From Pelagibius sp. CAU 1746 (GTDB lineage: Bacteria; Pseudomonadota; Alphaproteobacteria; Kiloniellales; Kiloniellaceae), in the NCBI RefSeq assembly GCF_039839785.1, contig NZ_JBDOQT010000001.1, forward strand, positions 2,232,001-2,296,000: DNA of 64,000 bases. The letters run 5' to 3'. Position 1 is the first letter of the stretch, and the number at the start of each line of letters is the position of its first letter. The translations under genes were made by a program, and so were the position numbers. Below are positions 34,620 through 43,110 of this stretch, piece by piece. Under the pieces are notes generated by a model that saw nothing but the letters and a program-made list of their open reading frames with translations, searched no databases and was not told the origin of the DNA.

Positions 34620-36542
34620 ATGACGAAACGCAACAACGAAGAGACAGGGGTATCCAGGCGTGACCTGATGGGCGGGACCGCCAAGGCGGCCACTCTCGCC
34701 GGCTTGGGCGGCCTGACCGGCGGTTTCGCCGGCGGTGCCCTGATGTCGCCGAAAGTGAGCCAAGCCCAAGAGGCCCATGGAGGCGAAGTCGCGCCCGGCG
34801 AGCTGGATGAATACTATATCTTCTTCTCCAGCGGCCAGAGTGGCGAGATGCGGATCGTCGGCTGCCCTTCCATGCGCGAGCTGATGCGGGTGCCGGTGTT
34901 CAACCGCTGCAGCGCCACCGGCTGGGGCCTGACCAACGAGAGCAAGAAGATCCTCACCGAGGGTCTGCTGCCCGAGACGCGGGAATACCTGGAAAGCCAG
35001 GGCGGGATCTATCTGAACGGCGACCTGCACCATCCGCATATGTCGTTCACGGACGGCACCTACGACGGACGCTACGTCTTCATGAACGACAAGGCCAACT
35101 CGCGCGTGGCCCGCGTCCGCTGCGATGTCATGAAGTGCGACAAGATCATCGAGGTGCCGAACATGGAGGCGGTGCACGGGCTGCGGGTGCAGAAGTTCCC
35201 GCGCACCGGATACGTCTTCGCCAACGGCGAAGACCGCCTGCCGCTGCCCAACGACGGCAAGATCCTGGACGAGCCGGATAAGTATCACGGCGTCTTCACC
35301 GCGATCGACGGCGACACCATGAAGATTGCCTGGCAGGTCATGGTCGACGGCAACCTGGACAACGTCGATGCCGACTATCAGGGCAAGTACTGCTTCTCCA
35401 CCTGCTACAACTCCGAAGGCGGCGTGACCTTGGCGGAGATGACCGCCGCCGAGCAGGACTGGGTGGTCATTTTCAACATCGAGCGGATCGAGGAAGCGGT
35501 GCGCAACGGGGACTTCACCGAGATGCACGGCGTCCCCGTGATCGACGGGCGCCACGGTTCGCGCTACACCCGCTACGTGCCGATCCCCAACAGTCCGCAC
35601 GGTATCAACACCGCGCCGGACGGCATCCACGTGGTGGCGAACGGCAAGCTGTCGCCGACCGTCTCGGTCATGGACGTGCGCCGCTTCGACGACCTCTTCG
35701 AGGACAAGATCGAGCCCCGCGGCGTTATCGTGGCGGAACCGGAACTGGGCCTTGGCCCGCTGCACACGGCCTTCGACGGCAAGGGCAACGCCTTTACGAC
35801 GCTGTTCATCGATAGCCAAGTCTGCAAATGGAACATTGCAGACGCGATCCGCGCTTTCAATGGCGAGGATGTCGATCCGATCGTCCAGAAGCTGGATGTG
35901 CATTACCAGCCGGGCCACAACCACACCTCCATGGGGCAAACCAAGGAGGCCGACGGCCGGTGGCTGCTGTCGCTCAACAAGTTCTCCAAGGACCGCTTCC
36001 TCAATGTCGGACCCTTGAAGCCGGAGAACGACCAGTTGATCGATATCTCCGGCGACGAGATGCGCATCGTCCACGACGGCCCGAGCTTCGCCGAGCCGCA
36101 CGACGCGACCATCGTCCATCGTTCCAAGGTGAACCCGGTCCATGTCTGGGATCGAAACGACCCCATGTGGGAAGACGCACGCCGCCAGGCGGAAGCCGAC
36201 GGGGTGGTGCTGGAGGACGCCGCCGAGGTGATCCGCGACGGCAACAAGGTGCGAGTCTATATGTACTCTGCCGCTCCGGTGTTCAGCCTCGAGAAGTTCA
36301 CCGTCAAGCAGGGTGACGAGGTCACGATCTATCTCACCAACATCGACGACGTGGAGGATCTGACGCACGGCTTTACGCTGGTCAACCACGGCGTCGCCAT
36401 GGAGGTGGGGCCGCAGGCGACTGCCTCGGCCACCTTCATCGCCGGCCGGCCGGGCGTGCACTGGTACTACTGCCAGTGGTTCTGCCATGCGCTGCACATG
36501 GAGATGAAGGGACGCATGCTGGTCGAGCCCCGATCGACCTGA
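34620..36542 (+). CDS. nosZ: nitrous-oxide reductase, TAT-exported (clade I type)
   Basis: 640 aa, usual length. It reduces N2O to N2 in the periplasm. The twin-arginine signal is SRRDLMGG (12-19), followed by a hydrophobic stretch and cleavage near QAQEA (about 50). CuZ-site histidines are visible in DLHHPHMSF (His137, His138), [15 protein letters not shown] (about 431-437) and EPHDATI. The C-terminal cupredoxin CuA site is [16 protein letters not shown] (Cys618, Cys622, His626, Met629). It lies 63 nt after nosR. Confidence 0.97.
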   Translation: MTKRNNEETGVSRRDLMGGTAKAATLAGLGGLTGGFAGGALMSPKVSQAQEAHGGEVAPGELDEYYIFFSSGQSGEMRIVGCPSMRELMRVPVFNRCSATGWGLTNESKKILTEGLLPETREYLESQGGIYLNGDLHHPHMSFTDGTYDGRYVFMNDKANSRVARVRCDVMKCDKIIEVPNMEAVHGLRVQKFPRTGYVFANGEDRLPLPNDGKILDEPDKYHGVFTAIDGDTMKIAWQVMVDGNLDNVDADYQGKYCFSTCYNSEGGVTLAEMTAAEQDWVVIFNIERIEEAVRNGDFTEMHGVPVIDGRHGSRYTRYVPIPNSPHGINTAPDGIHVVANGKLSPTVSVMDVRRFDDLFEDKIEPRGVIVAEPELGLGPLHTAFDGKGNAFTTLFIDSQVCKWNIADAIRAFNGEDVDPIVQKLDVHYQPGHNHTSMGQTKEADGRWLLSLNKFSKDRFLNVGPLKPENDQLIDISGDEMRIVHDGPSFAEPHDATIVHRSKVNPVHVWDRNDPMWEDARRQAEADGVVLEDAAEVIRDGNKVRVYMYSAAPVFSLEKFTVKQGDEVTIYLTNIDDVEDLTHGFTLVNHGVAMEVGPQATASATFIAGRPGVHWYYCQWFCHALHMEMKGRMLVEPRST

Positions 36543-36561
36543 CGCCGGGTCTTCCGACCTG

Positions 36562-36592
36562 GGCCGGCCGGCGGCGTCGCCGCCGGCCGGCC
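36562..36592. terminator. 31-nt GC palindrome between nosZ and nosD
   Basis: GGCCGGCCGGCGGCG and CGCCGCCGGCCGGCC form a perfect 15-bp inverted repeat around one base, 20 nt after the nosZ stop. There is no T-run. It is probably a very stable 3' hairpin that protects nosZ mRNA or lowers read-through into nosDFYLX. Confidence 0.6.
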
Positions 36593-36636
36593 TCGTCAGG
36601 CCGGCTTGGCCAAACAGGATTCGGTTGAGTGATATC

Positions 36637-37899
36637 ATGATACGCGAAATCGTGTGCACGTTTGCGACGCTGTCTCTGCTGGCCGCCGCGCCGGTCGCGG
36701 CCGAAGTGCGTGACGTGGCACCGGGACTGCCGCTGGCCGACGCCGTCGCGGCGGCCCGGGACGGCGACGTGCTGCGCCTGCTTCCCGGTGTGCATTCCGG
36801 TCCGGCCGTGATCGATCGGCAGCTTACGCTGACGGGCGAGGAGGGCGTCGAGCTGGTGGGGAACGGCAAGGGCAGCGTGCTGACCCTGACGGCGCCGGGG
36901 ATCCGCATAGAGGGCCTGACCATCCGCGGCTCCGGCCGGGATCTGCCGGCCATGGATTCGGGCATCCTCGTCAGGCAGCAGGCGCCGAAGGCGGTAATAC
37001 GCAACAACCGCTTCGAGGGAAACCTCTTCGGCGTCTACCTGCACGGAGCGGCCGGCTCCTTGGTGGAGAACAACGTCATCATCGGCCACGACGACCTGCG
37101 CCTCTCGGAAGTCGGCAACGGCGTGTCGATCTGGAACGCGCCGGGCGCGCAGGTGACGGGCAACAAAATCCGCTACGGCCGCGACGGCATCTTCGTCACG
37201 ACCAGCCGCGACAACCTGTTCAAGGACAACAGCTTCAAGGATCTTCGCTTCGCGATTCACTACATGTACACCCAGGACAGCCGCGTGATCGGCAACCGCT
37301 CCGAGGACAATCACGTCGGCTGGGCCATCATGTTTTCCGACCGCCTGGAGATCCGCGACAACGTCAGCATCCGGGACCGCGATCATGGATTGATGCTGAA
37401 TGCCACCAACGAATCGCAGATCACCGGCAACATCGTGCGTGACGGCGGCGAGAAGTGCGTCTTCATCTACAACGCCAACAAGAACCTCGTCGCCGACAAT
37501 CTCTTTCAGGGCTGCCCCATCGGGGTTCATTTCACCGCCGGCTCGGAACGCAACCGGGTGACCGGGAACGCCTTCATCGGCAACCGCACGCAGGTGAAGT
37601 ACGTCGGCACCCGGACCGTTGAGTGGAGCGTCGACGAGCGCGGCAACTATTACAGCGATCACCCGGCCTTCGATCTGGACGGCGACGGCATCTCCGACAA
37701 GCCCTACCGGCCCAACGACCTTATCGATGAGATTCTGTGGACGCTGCCGCAGGCCAAGCTGCTGCTCAACAGTCCGGCGGTGACGACCATCCGTTGGGCG
37801 CAGTCGCGCTTTCCCGCCCTCTATCCCGGCGGGGTCGTCGACAGCGCGCCGCTGATGCAGCCGCCCCGGGCTCGCGCTATTCCGGAGGCGGCCCGATGA
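36637..37899 (+). CDS. nosD: NosD, periplasmic copper-site assembly protein
   Basis: 420 aa from the ATG at 36637; a TTG 12 nt earlier is possible. A signal peptide ends at about PVAAEVRDV. The body is a run of parallel beta-helix (CASH) repeats with the pattern ...VTGNKIRYGRDGIFV...NLFKDNSFKD..., as in NosD proteins. It works with the NosFY ABC transporter in building the CuZ cluster of NosZ. The stop overlaps nosF by 4 nt. Confidence 0.95.
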   Translation: MIREIVCTFATLSLLAAAPVAAEVRDVAPGLPLADAVAAARDGDVLRLLPGVHSGPAVIDRQLTLTGEEGVELVGNGKGSVLTLTAPGIRIEGLTIRGSGRDLPAMDSGILVRQQAPKAVIRNNRFEGNLFGVYLHGAAGSLVENNVIIGHDDLRLSEVGNGVSIWNAPGAQVTGNKIRYGRDGIFVTTSRDNLFKDNSFKDLRFAIHYMYTQDSRVIGNRSEDNHVGWAIMFSDRLEIRDNVSIRDRDHGLMLNATNESQITGNIVRDGGEKCVFIYNANKNLVADNLFQGCPIGVHFTAGSERNRVTGNAFIGNRTQVKYVGTRTVEWSVDERGNYYSDHPAFDLDGDGISDKPYRPNDLIDEILWTLPQAKLLLNSPAVTTIRWAQSRFPALYPGGVVDSAPLMQPPRARAIPEAAR

Positions 37900-38816
37900 A
37901 AAACATCGTCACACTGGCCGGCGCGACGAAGACCTACGGCGCCCTGACCGCGGTCGAGAACGTGAGCTTGGAGCTGCGGTCGGGCGAGGTCCTGGCTCTG
38001 GCCGGCCACAACGGCGCCGGCAAGACCACGCTGGTCAAGCTCATACTGGGGCTGATCGTTCCAAGCGCGGGCCAGGTTCGCGTCTTCGACGGCAACCCGG
38101 CCCGCGCCGGGGCCTCGGAGGCGCGCCGCAGGCTGGGATTCCTTCCGGAAAACGTCGCCTTTCACGGCGCCATGACGGGCTGGGAGTTGTTGGCATTCTA
38201 CGCCCGGCTGAAACGTTGCTCCTTGGCGCAGCTCGACGAGCTGCTGGAGCGGGTCGGCCTCGGCGAAGCCGCGCAGCGGCGCGTCGGGACCTATTCCAAG
38301 GGGATGCGCCAGCGCCTCGGACTCGCCCAGGCGCTGATCGGCGCCCCCGAACTGCTGCTGCTCGACGAGCCGACCAGCGGCCTCGATCCGGCCTCGCGCG
38401 CCGACTTCTACCGGGCGGTGGACGAGCTGCGCGGTGACGGCGTGACGGTGCTGATTTCCACCCATGCGCTGGCCGAGATCGAAGATCACGCGGACCGCAT
38501 CGCGGTGCTGCACGGCGGCCGGCTCATCGCCCTGGGCGGTGTCGCCGAGCTGCGACAGGCGGCGGCCCTTCCCATCCATCTGCGCTTCACGGTCGCCCCG
38601 TGCAGCACCGGGCGGCTGCTCGAACGTCTCGGCGATCAGGTCGAGGTGGTGGCGCGCGGCGAGCGGCTGTTGGAAGTGGCCTGCGCTCCCGCTGCCAAGG
38701 CGCGGCTTCTGGGCAACCTCGGGGAGCTCTGGGAAGTGGTGGAGGACGTGGCGCTGGAGGTGCCCGGCCTGCCGGCGGTCTACAGCCGGCTCGTCGGCAA
38801 GGAGGAGGGGCAATGA
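37896..38816 (+). CDS. nosF: NosF, ABC transporter ATPase for NosZ maturation
   Basis: 306 aa; GGAGG 7 nt before the ATG. Walker A is GHNGAGKTT (about 39-47), the signature is YSKGMRQRLGLAQALIG, Walker B is LLLLDEPTSGLDPAS, and the H-loop is ISTHALAEIE. With NosY it probably supplies a sulfur species or energises copper-site assembly. The stop overlaps nosY by 4 nt. Confidence 0.95.
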   Translation: MKNIVTLAGATKTYGALTAVENVSLELRSGEVLALAGHNGAGKTTLVKLILGLIVPSAGQVRVFDGNPARAGASEARRRLGFLPENVAFHGAMTGWELLAFYARLKRCSLAQLDELLERVGLGEAAQRRVGTYSKGMRQRLGLAQALIGAPELLLLDEPTSGLDPASRADFYRAVDELRGDGVTVLISTHALAEIEDHADRIAVLHGGRLIALGGVAELRQAAALPIHLRFTVAPCSTGRLLERLGDQVEVVARGERLLEVACAPAAKARLLGNLGELWEVVEDVALEVPGLPAVYSRLVGKEEGQ

Positions 38817-39637
38817 GAGCCGTTCACGTCATCGCGGGTCAGGAGATCCGCGTCGGCCTGCGCAATCGTTGGATTATCGCCACCACACTGCTGCTCGCCG
38901 CCCTGGCGTTGAGCCTTACTCTGCTGGGCAGCGCCCCCACCGGCACGGTGGATGCCGGCTCTCTGGCGGTGGTCGTCGTTAGCCTGTCCAGCCTGACGAT
39001 CTTCCTGCTGCCGCTGATCGCCCTGCTGCTGTCGTTCGATACCATCGTCGGCGAGCAGGAGCGCGGCAGTCTGGTACTGCTGCTGGCCTACCCGGTCGCC
39101 CGCTGGGAGGTGCTGCTGGGCAAGTTCCTCGGCCAGGCGGTGATCCTCGCTTTCGCGACGGTCGTCGGCTACGGCAGCGCGGTGGCGGTACTGTTGCTGC
39201 GCGACGGCTTGGGCGCCGACGGCTGGCCTGCCTTCGTCGCCATGCTCGGCAGCTCGGTCCTGCTCGGCGCCGCTTTTCTCGCTCTTGGCAGCCTCGCCAG
39301 CGTCATCGTGCGCGAAAGGGCGACGGCCGCGGGTATCGCCGTCGCCGTTTGGCTCCTCTTCGTACTGCTTTACGACACGGCGCTGCTGGGGCTGCTGGTG
39401 GCGGACCAGGGGCGCTTCGTCGGGCCCGCCGTGTTCGATGCCCTGCTGCTGCTCAATCCGGCGGACGCCTATCGGCTGTTCAATCTGACCGGCAGCGAAG
39501 ACGTGAGCGTTTACGCGGGCATGGCGGGGCCCGGCGAGTCGGGCCTTTCGCCGGCCGTCCTGCTGGCGGCGCTGGCGGCCTGGGTGATGGTGCCGCTGGG
39601 TCTTGCCGCGGTGGTTTTCTCCCGGAGGCAGATATGA
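38813..39637 (+). CDS. nosY: NosY, ABC transporter permease for NosZ maturation
   Basis: 274 aa, six TM segments, ABC-2 type. N-terminal QEIRVGLRNRWIIATTLLLAALALSLTLLGSAP and the cytoplasmic FDTIVGEQERGSLVLLLAYPVARWEVLLGKFLGQ are typical. It overlaps nosF and nosL by 4 nt each. Confidence 0.95.
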   Translation: MRAVHVIAGQEIRVGLRNRWIIATTLLLAALALSLTLLGSAPTGTVDAGSLAVVVVSLSSLTIFLLPLIALLLSFDTIVGEQERGSLVLLLAYPVARWEVLLGKFLGQAVILAFATVVGYGSAVAVLLLRDGLGADGWPAFVAMLGSSVLLGAAFLALGSLASVIVRERATAAGIAVAVWLLFVLLYDTALLGLLVADQGRFVGPAVFDALLLLNPADAYRLFNLTGSEDVSVYAGMAGPGESGLSPAVLLAALAAWVMVPLGLAAVVFSRRQI

Positions 39638-40179
39638 GCCGCTGTCGAAGCCCTCTTCTTGCCGCCTTGCTCCTGGTCTTCGCCGCGGGCTGCGACGGTG
39701 GCGAGGAGACCGTGGCGGTGCCGCCGCCCGAAGAGTACGGCGGCGAAGCCGTCGGCTACTTCTGCAACATGCTGCTGGCCGAACACAGCGGACCCAAGGG
39801 GCAGGTACATCTTTCCAGCCGTGCTACGCCGCTGTGGTTCTCCTCGGTCAGGGATACCGTCGCCTTCACTTTGCTGGAAGGCGAACCCAAGAACGTCGCC
39901 GCGATCTACGTCAACGACATGGGAGCGGCGACCGACTGGACGGAGCCGGAGCCCGGCACCTGGGTCATGCTGAAAGAAGCCTGGCTGGTTATCGGCAGCA
40001 GGCATATGGGGGGTATGGGATTGCCGGAAGTGGTGCCTTTCGGCACATCCGAAGCAGCACGGGACTTCGCGGCGGAGTATGGCGGGCGCGTCGTCCGCCT
40101 TGCGGAGGTGCCGGCCGACTATGTGCTCGGCTCGCCGCAGTTGCCACAGGGCGAAGGGAGCAGTCATGACGCGCACTAA
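39634..40179 (+). CDS. nosL: NosL, copper-chaperone lipoprotein
   Basis: 181 aa. The lipoprotein signal peptide ends in LVFAAGCDG, with Cys20 as the lipidated residue. NosL domain features follow: GYFCNMLLAEHSGPKGQVHL (the CxM copper motif, Cys45/Met47 region) and the C-terminal MGGMGLPEVVPFGTSEAARDFAAEYGG. It delivers Cu(I) to apo-NosZ. It overlaps nosX by 14 nt. Confidence 0.95.
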   Translation: MSRCRSPLLAALLLVFAAGCDGGEETVAVPPPEEYGGEAVGYFCNMLLAEHSGPKGQVHLSSRATPLWFSSVRDTVAFTLLEGEPKNVAAIYVNDMGAATDWTEPEPGTWVMLKEAWLVIGSRHMGGMGLPEVVPFGTSEAARDFAAEYGGRVVRLAEVPADYVLGSPQLPQGEGSSHDAH

Positions 40180-41173
40180 GCTGAACCATGGGGGCGTGAC
40201 CAGGCGGCGCTTCATCGCCATCTCCGCTGCCGTCGCCGGCGCCGCCACCGGCGCCTGGCCCGGTCGGGGCCGGGCCGCCGCCGCGCCGCTGGTCGAATGG
40301 CGCGGCGTCGCCCTGGGAGCGGCAGCGAGCCTTCGGCTGGCGCATCCGGATCCTGTCGCCGGCCGCGCGCTGCTGCGCCGCTGCGTCGACGAGATCGAGC
40401 GCCTGGAGAGGATATTCAGCCTCTACCGGGAAGAGTCGGCGCTGTGCCGCTTGAACCGCGACGGCGCGCTCGAGGGGCCGCCTTTGGAACTGGTTGAACT
40501 GCTGTCGTACGCCGGCCGGGTCAGTGCGCTGACCGGGGGCGCTTTCGACGTGACGATCCAGCCGCTGTGGCTGCGGTTGCGCCGGCATTTCCAGGCGCCG
40601 CACGCGGATCCGCGGGGGCCGCGGCTCGACGACGTCTTGCCGCTCGTCGACTGGCGCGGCCTGGAGGTCTCACCGGCGCGTCTTGCCTTCGCGCGTTCCG
40701 GCATGGCGGTAACGCTGAACGGCATCGCCCAGGGCTATATCACCGACCGGGTGGGCGACTTGCTGCGCGATGCCGGCATGACCTCCGTGCTGATCGACCT
40801 CGGAGAAATCCGCGCGCTCGGCTCGCGGCCGGACGGCGCGCCCTGGCGCGTCGGCCTCTCCGCTGCGGAGAGCGCTGGCGGTATCGCGCGGCGGCTGGAC
40901 CTGTCCGACGCGGCCCTTGCCACCTCGGGGGGCTACGGATTGATGTTCGACGCCGCGGGGCGCTACGGCCACCTGCTGGATCCGCGCAACGGGCGCTCGG
41001 TGCCGCCGGGGCGGTCGGTCTCGGTGGTCGCGCTCCGGGCGACGGTCGCAGATGCCGCCTCCACGGCGCTCAGCGTCCTGCCGGACGGCAAGGCGTCAGG
41101 CGTCCTGAAGGGGCTCGGCGCCAGTGCCGCTTACATTCAGTCCGCGGGCGGAACCACCGTGATCGAAGTCTGA
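40166..41173 (+). CDS. nosX: NosX, FAD:protein FMN transferase (ApbE family)
   Basis: 335 aa with a twin-arginine signal (TRRRFIAISAAVAG, 13-26), so periplasmic. It attaches FMN covalently to NosR. ApbE motifs include FSLYREESALCRLNRDG, GGAFDVTIQPLW, TLNGIAQGYITDRV and the C-terminal HLLDPRNGR with the Mg-binding TVADAASTALSVL. AAGGGAG lies upstream of the ATG. It is the last gene of the nos operon. Confidence 0.94.
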   Translation: MTRTKLNHGGVTRRRFIAISAAVAGAATGAWPGRGRAAAAPLVEWRGVALGAAASLRLAHPDPVAGRALLRRCVDEIERLERIFSLYREESALCRLNRDGALEGPPLELVELLSYAGRVSALTGGAFDVTIQPLWLRLRRHFQAPHADPRGPRLDDVLPLVDWRGLEVSPARLAFARSGMAVTLNGIAQGYITDRVGDLLRDAGMTSVLIDLGEIRALGSRPDGAPWRVGLSAAESAGGIARRLDLSDAALATSGGYGLMFDAAGRYGHLLDPRNGRSVPPGRSVSVVALRATVADAASTALSVLPDGKASGVLKGLGASAAYIQSAGGTTVIEV

Positions 41174-41214
41174 TCGCCACGGCAGGGCGCCCTCGTCACG
41201 GAGGCCCCGCTGTG

Positions 41215-41231
41215 CCGGGGTATTTCCCCGG
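41215..41231. terminator. hairpin after nosX, convergent with nsrR
   Basis: CCGGGG-TATTT-CCCCGG forms a 6-bp stem with a 5-nt loop in the 73-nt gap between convergent nosX and nsrR. No T-run on either side; probably a modest terminator. Confidence 0.45.
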
Positions 41232-41246
41232 AGGATGCAAAGGGCT

Positions 41247-41696
41247 CTAGGCGGGCGGCGCCGACGTGAGGTCGAGAAGCTGGCGCAATCGCCGCTTGGA
41301 CTTGATGAGGTCGGCGAGGGTGTAGCGGTCGAGCACCTCCAGGAAGGCCTCCAGGGCTTCGTCCAGCGCCGTTGCGAGCACGCAGCTGCCATGGAGCAGG
41401 CAGTCGACGGCGCCTTCTCCGAAGCACTCGACCATGCGGAAGTCCGGCTCGGTCTTGCGTACCACCTCGCCGACGCAGATGTCCTCGGGCGGCAGCGCCA
41501 GGTGCAGGCCGCCGCTCTTGCCGCGCACCGTCGTCACGAGGCCTTCGTGGCCGAGGTCCTGCACGATCTTCATCAGATGGTTCTTGGAGATGCCGTAGCA
41601 GTCGGAGATTTCCTGGATGGTCGCCCGTCCGCCGCCCTTCAGACCGAGGTACATCAGTACCCGCAGGGTGTAGTCGCTGTAGACGGTCAGTCGCAT
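41247..41696 (-). CDS. nsrR: NsrR, Rrf2-family NO-sensing repressor
   Basis: 149 aa. It has an Rrf2 winged helix-turn-helix (TIQEISDCYGISKNHLMKIVQDL) and the three cluster cysteines Cys91, Cys99 and Cys105 (CFGEGAVDCLLHGSC), plus Asp8 as possible fourth ligand, as in [4Fe-4S] NsrR. NO damages the cluster and releases DNA. A near-perfect dyad sits 45 nt upstream, implying autoregulation, and a similar one precedes the truncated haemoglobin gene. Confidence 0.93.
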   Translation of the reverse strand: MRLTVYSDYTLRVLMYLGLKGGGRATIQEISDCYGISKNHLMKIVQDLGHEGLVTTVRGKSGGLHLALPPEDICVGEVVRKTEPDFRMVECFGEGAVDCLLHGSCVLATALDEALEAFLEVLDRYTLADLIKSKRRLRQLLDLTSAPPA

Positions 41697-41740
41697 TGCC
41701 GGTCTCCGTTGCGGGGCCTCCTAGCTACGGGGCCTCCTAT

Positions 41741-41763
41741 AAGAAGCATATCATATGTTTCTT
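41741..41763. promoter_or_regulatory. NsrR operator upstream of nsrR
   Basis: A 23-bp dyad: AAGAAGCATAT, a central C, then ATATGTTTCTT, with one mismatch between the arms. It matches the form of known NsrR sites (11-1-11, AAGATGCATTT-type half). It lies 45-67 nt before the nsrR ATG. Confidence 0.8.
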
Positions 41764-41804
41764 ATTGCGGAAGTCCAAGGCCCGGCAGAGGTGTCCGGAG
41801 GTGC

Positions 41805-42665
41805 TCAGTAGAAGGCGCCTTCGGTGTGGGCCGCCAGCTTGCGCATGGCGCCGAGCGCGGCGCCCGTCAGTTCCTCATTCAGGTCCACGGGATAGACGAC
41901 GTAGGCGGGCAGGGCGAAAACCGGCGCGGCCTCCAGGTGCGTCAGACGCCCGGCCTCGAGGTGGTCGTTTACCAGGCGGGCCGGAAAGTACCCGGCGCCG
42001 CCCCGGGCCAGCACGTGCTGCAACCCCAGCCAGCCGATGTTGGCGGTCAGGGCCGGGCCGATGAAGTTGGGGAAACTGGCGCTGTGGCGGGCATAGAACT
42101 CCGGTCCCCAGTCGATGTAGACGTAGTCGGGCCCGGGCTCCGGCGCGGCCTCCGGATCGGTCGACACCAGGATCAGGCGTTCCTCCAAGAGCTGCTCGAC
42201 CTTGAGGCCGGGGCGGCTCTGCGGGGTATACATGACGCCGATGTCGATGCGGCCCTCGACCAGCCCCAGCATGAGGTCGGGCTCGAAGCCGATCTCGGCG
42301 CGGATGGACACGTCGGGGGCTGCCGCGCGCATGTGCGGCAGCCAGTTCAGCAGGAGCTGCTCCCACAGGCCGAAGCGTCCTCCCACCGTCAGCGACGCCC
42401 GAAAGCCGCGCGGGACGCCGACGTCGTGGCGCGCCTGCTGCACCGTGCGAACGAGGGTTGAGGCATGCCGCTCGAACTGGCGCCCCGCGGGCGTCAGTGT
42501 GGTGCCGCCCTTGTTGCGCACGAAGAGGGTGCAGCCGAGATGGTTCTCCAGGGCATGGATGCGGGCGCTGACCGTCGATTGCGTGACGTGAAGCCGCTCG
42601 GCGGCGCCGACGAAGTTGCCCGCGGCAACGACGGTGAGGAACGTCCGTGCGAGTTCGGTATCCAA
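41805..42665 (-). CDS. LysR-family transcriptional regulator
   Basis: 286 aa from the TTG at 42665 (GGAGG 7 nt upstream; MDTELARTF). The N-terminal HTH is TFLTVVAAGNFVGAAERLHVTQSTVSARIHALENHLG in two parts typical of LysR proteins, and a LysR effector domain follows. It is divergent from the nitronate monooxygenase gene, with a perfect T-N11-A-type palindrome just upstream, so it probably controls that gene and itself. Confidence 0.9.
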   Translation of the reverse strand: MDTELARTFLTVVAAGNFVGAAERLHVTQSTVSARIHALENHLGCTLFVRNKGGTTLTPAGRQFERHASTLVRTVQQARHDVGVPRGFRASLTVGGRFGLWEQLLLNWLPHMRAAAPDVSIRAEIGFEPDLMLGLVEGRIDIGVMYTPQSRPGLKVEQLLEERLILVSTDPEAAPEPGPDYVYIDWGPEFYARHSASFPNFIGPALTANIGWLGLQHVLARGGAGYFPARLVNDHLEAGRLTHLEAAPVFALPAYVVYPVDLNEELTGAALGAMRKLAAHTEGAFY

Positions 42666-42706
42666 GGCCCGTCCTCCGCAGTGTCGTAAAGCGTTCGATT
42701 GAAATA

Positions 42707-42725
42707 ATATCGAATAATTCGATAT
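42707..42725. promoter_or_regulatory. LysR-type operator palindrome
   Basis: ATATCGAA-TAA-TTCGATAT is a perfect 8-bp inverted repeat and contains the T-N11-A core of LysR-family sites. Outer TTGA/TCAA arms extend it. It lies 42 nt upstream of the LysR start. Confidence 0.75.
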
Positions 42726-42862
42726 CAAATGCTCAGAATCGTTGTTTGTCAAAAGAATCCGTAGTTCCTATCCTGAAGCGGCTCGGGTGGGATGGCACCA
42801 GGCCACACCGTCGCCGGGGTAGGACCGGCAGGACGCCGCCGCCCGGCTGCGGCGCCATCCCT

Positions 42863-42920
42863 CCCAGCGCCGGGCCCAGCGCCCAGCGCCAGGCCCAGAG
42901 CCAGGCCCAGAGCCAGGAGA
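42863..42920. repeat. short tandem repeats (CCCAGCG and CCAGGCCCAGAG units)
   Basis: Two or more CCCAGCG units are followed by two exact 12-nt CCAGGCCCAGAG copies at 42889-42912 and a partial third. This looks like slippage-generated simple sequence in the spacer between divergent genes. Confidence 0.7.
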
Positions 42921-43110
42921 GACAGGAGGAAGTTCTGGAACACTACTTTCGCGGGATCGGGCGCGGGCCGGCGGCCATCGGCGGCTTCTCGGCCGGCGTC
43001 GGCCAGAGCAAGGCGATCTGGGCCTTTGCCGCCAATAACGAAACTTGCGGGGACGCCGTCGTGTCGAAGGCGCCCTTGGCGCGGCACGGCCGGCGAGGGG
43101 GAGGCGGCCT

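Larger units (their letters stand above)
42666..43110. promoter_or_regulatory. divergent LysR/nitronate monooxygenase intergenic region
   Basis: 445 nt without a credible gene; long GC-biased open frames cross it on both strands but have no protein-like features. It holds a strong LysR-type palindrome near the LysR gene and a short tandem repeat in the middle. Confidence 0.5.

Noticed and set aside
36625-36640. FNR-like TTGAG-N4-ATCAT at the nosD start
   Set aside because: Two mismatches to the consensus, and it overlaps the start codon region; probably chance.
34515-37007. 830-codon minus-strand open frame across nosZ and the nosD start
   Set aside because: NosZ is unmistakable on the plus strand; the antisense frame has the low-complexity Val/Asp/His composition of a shadow.
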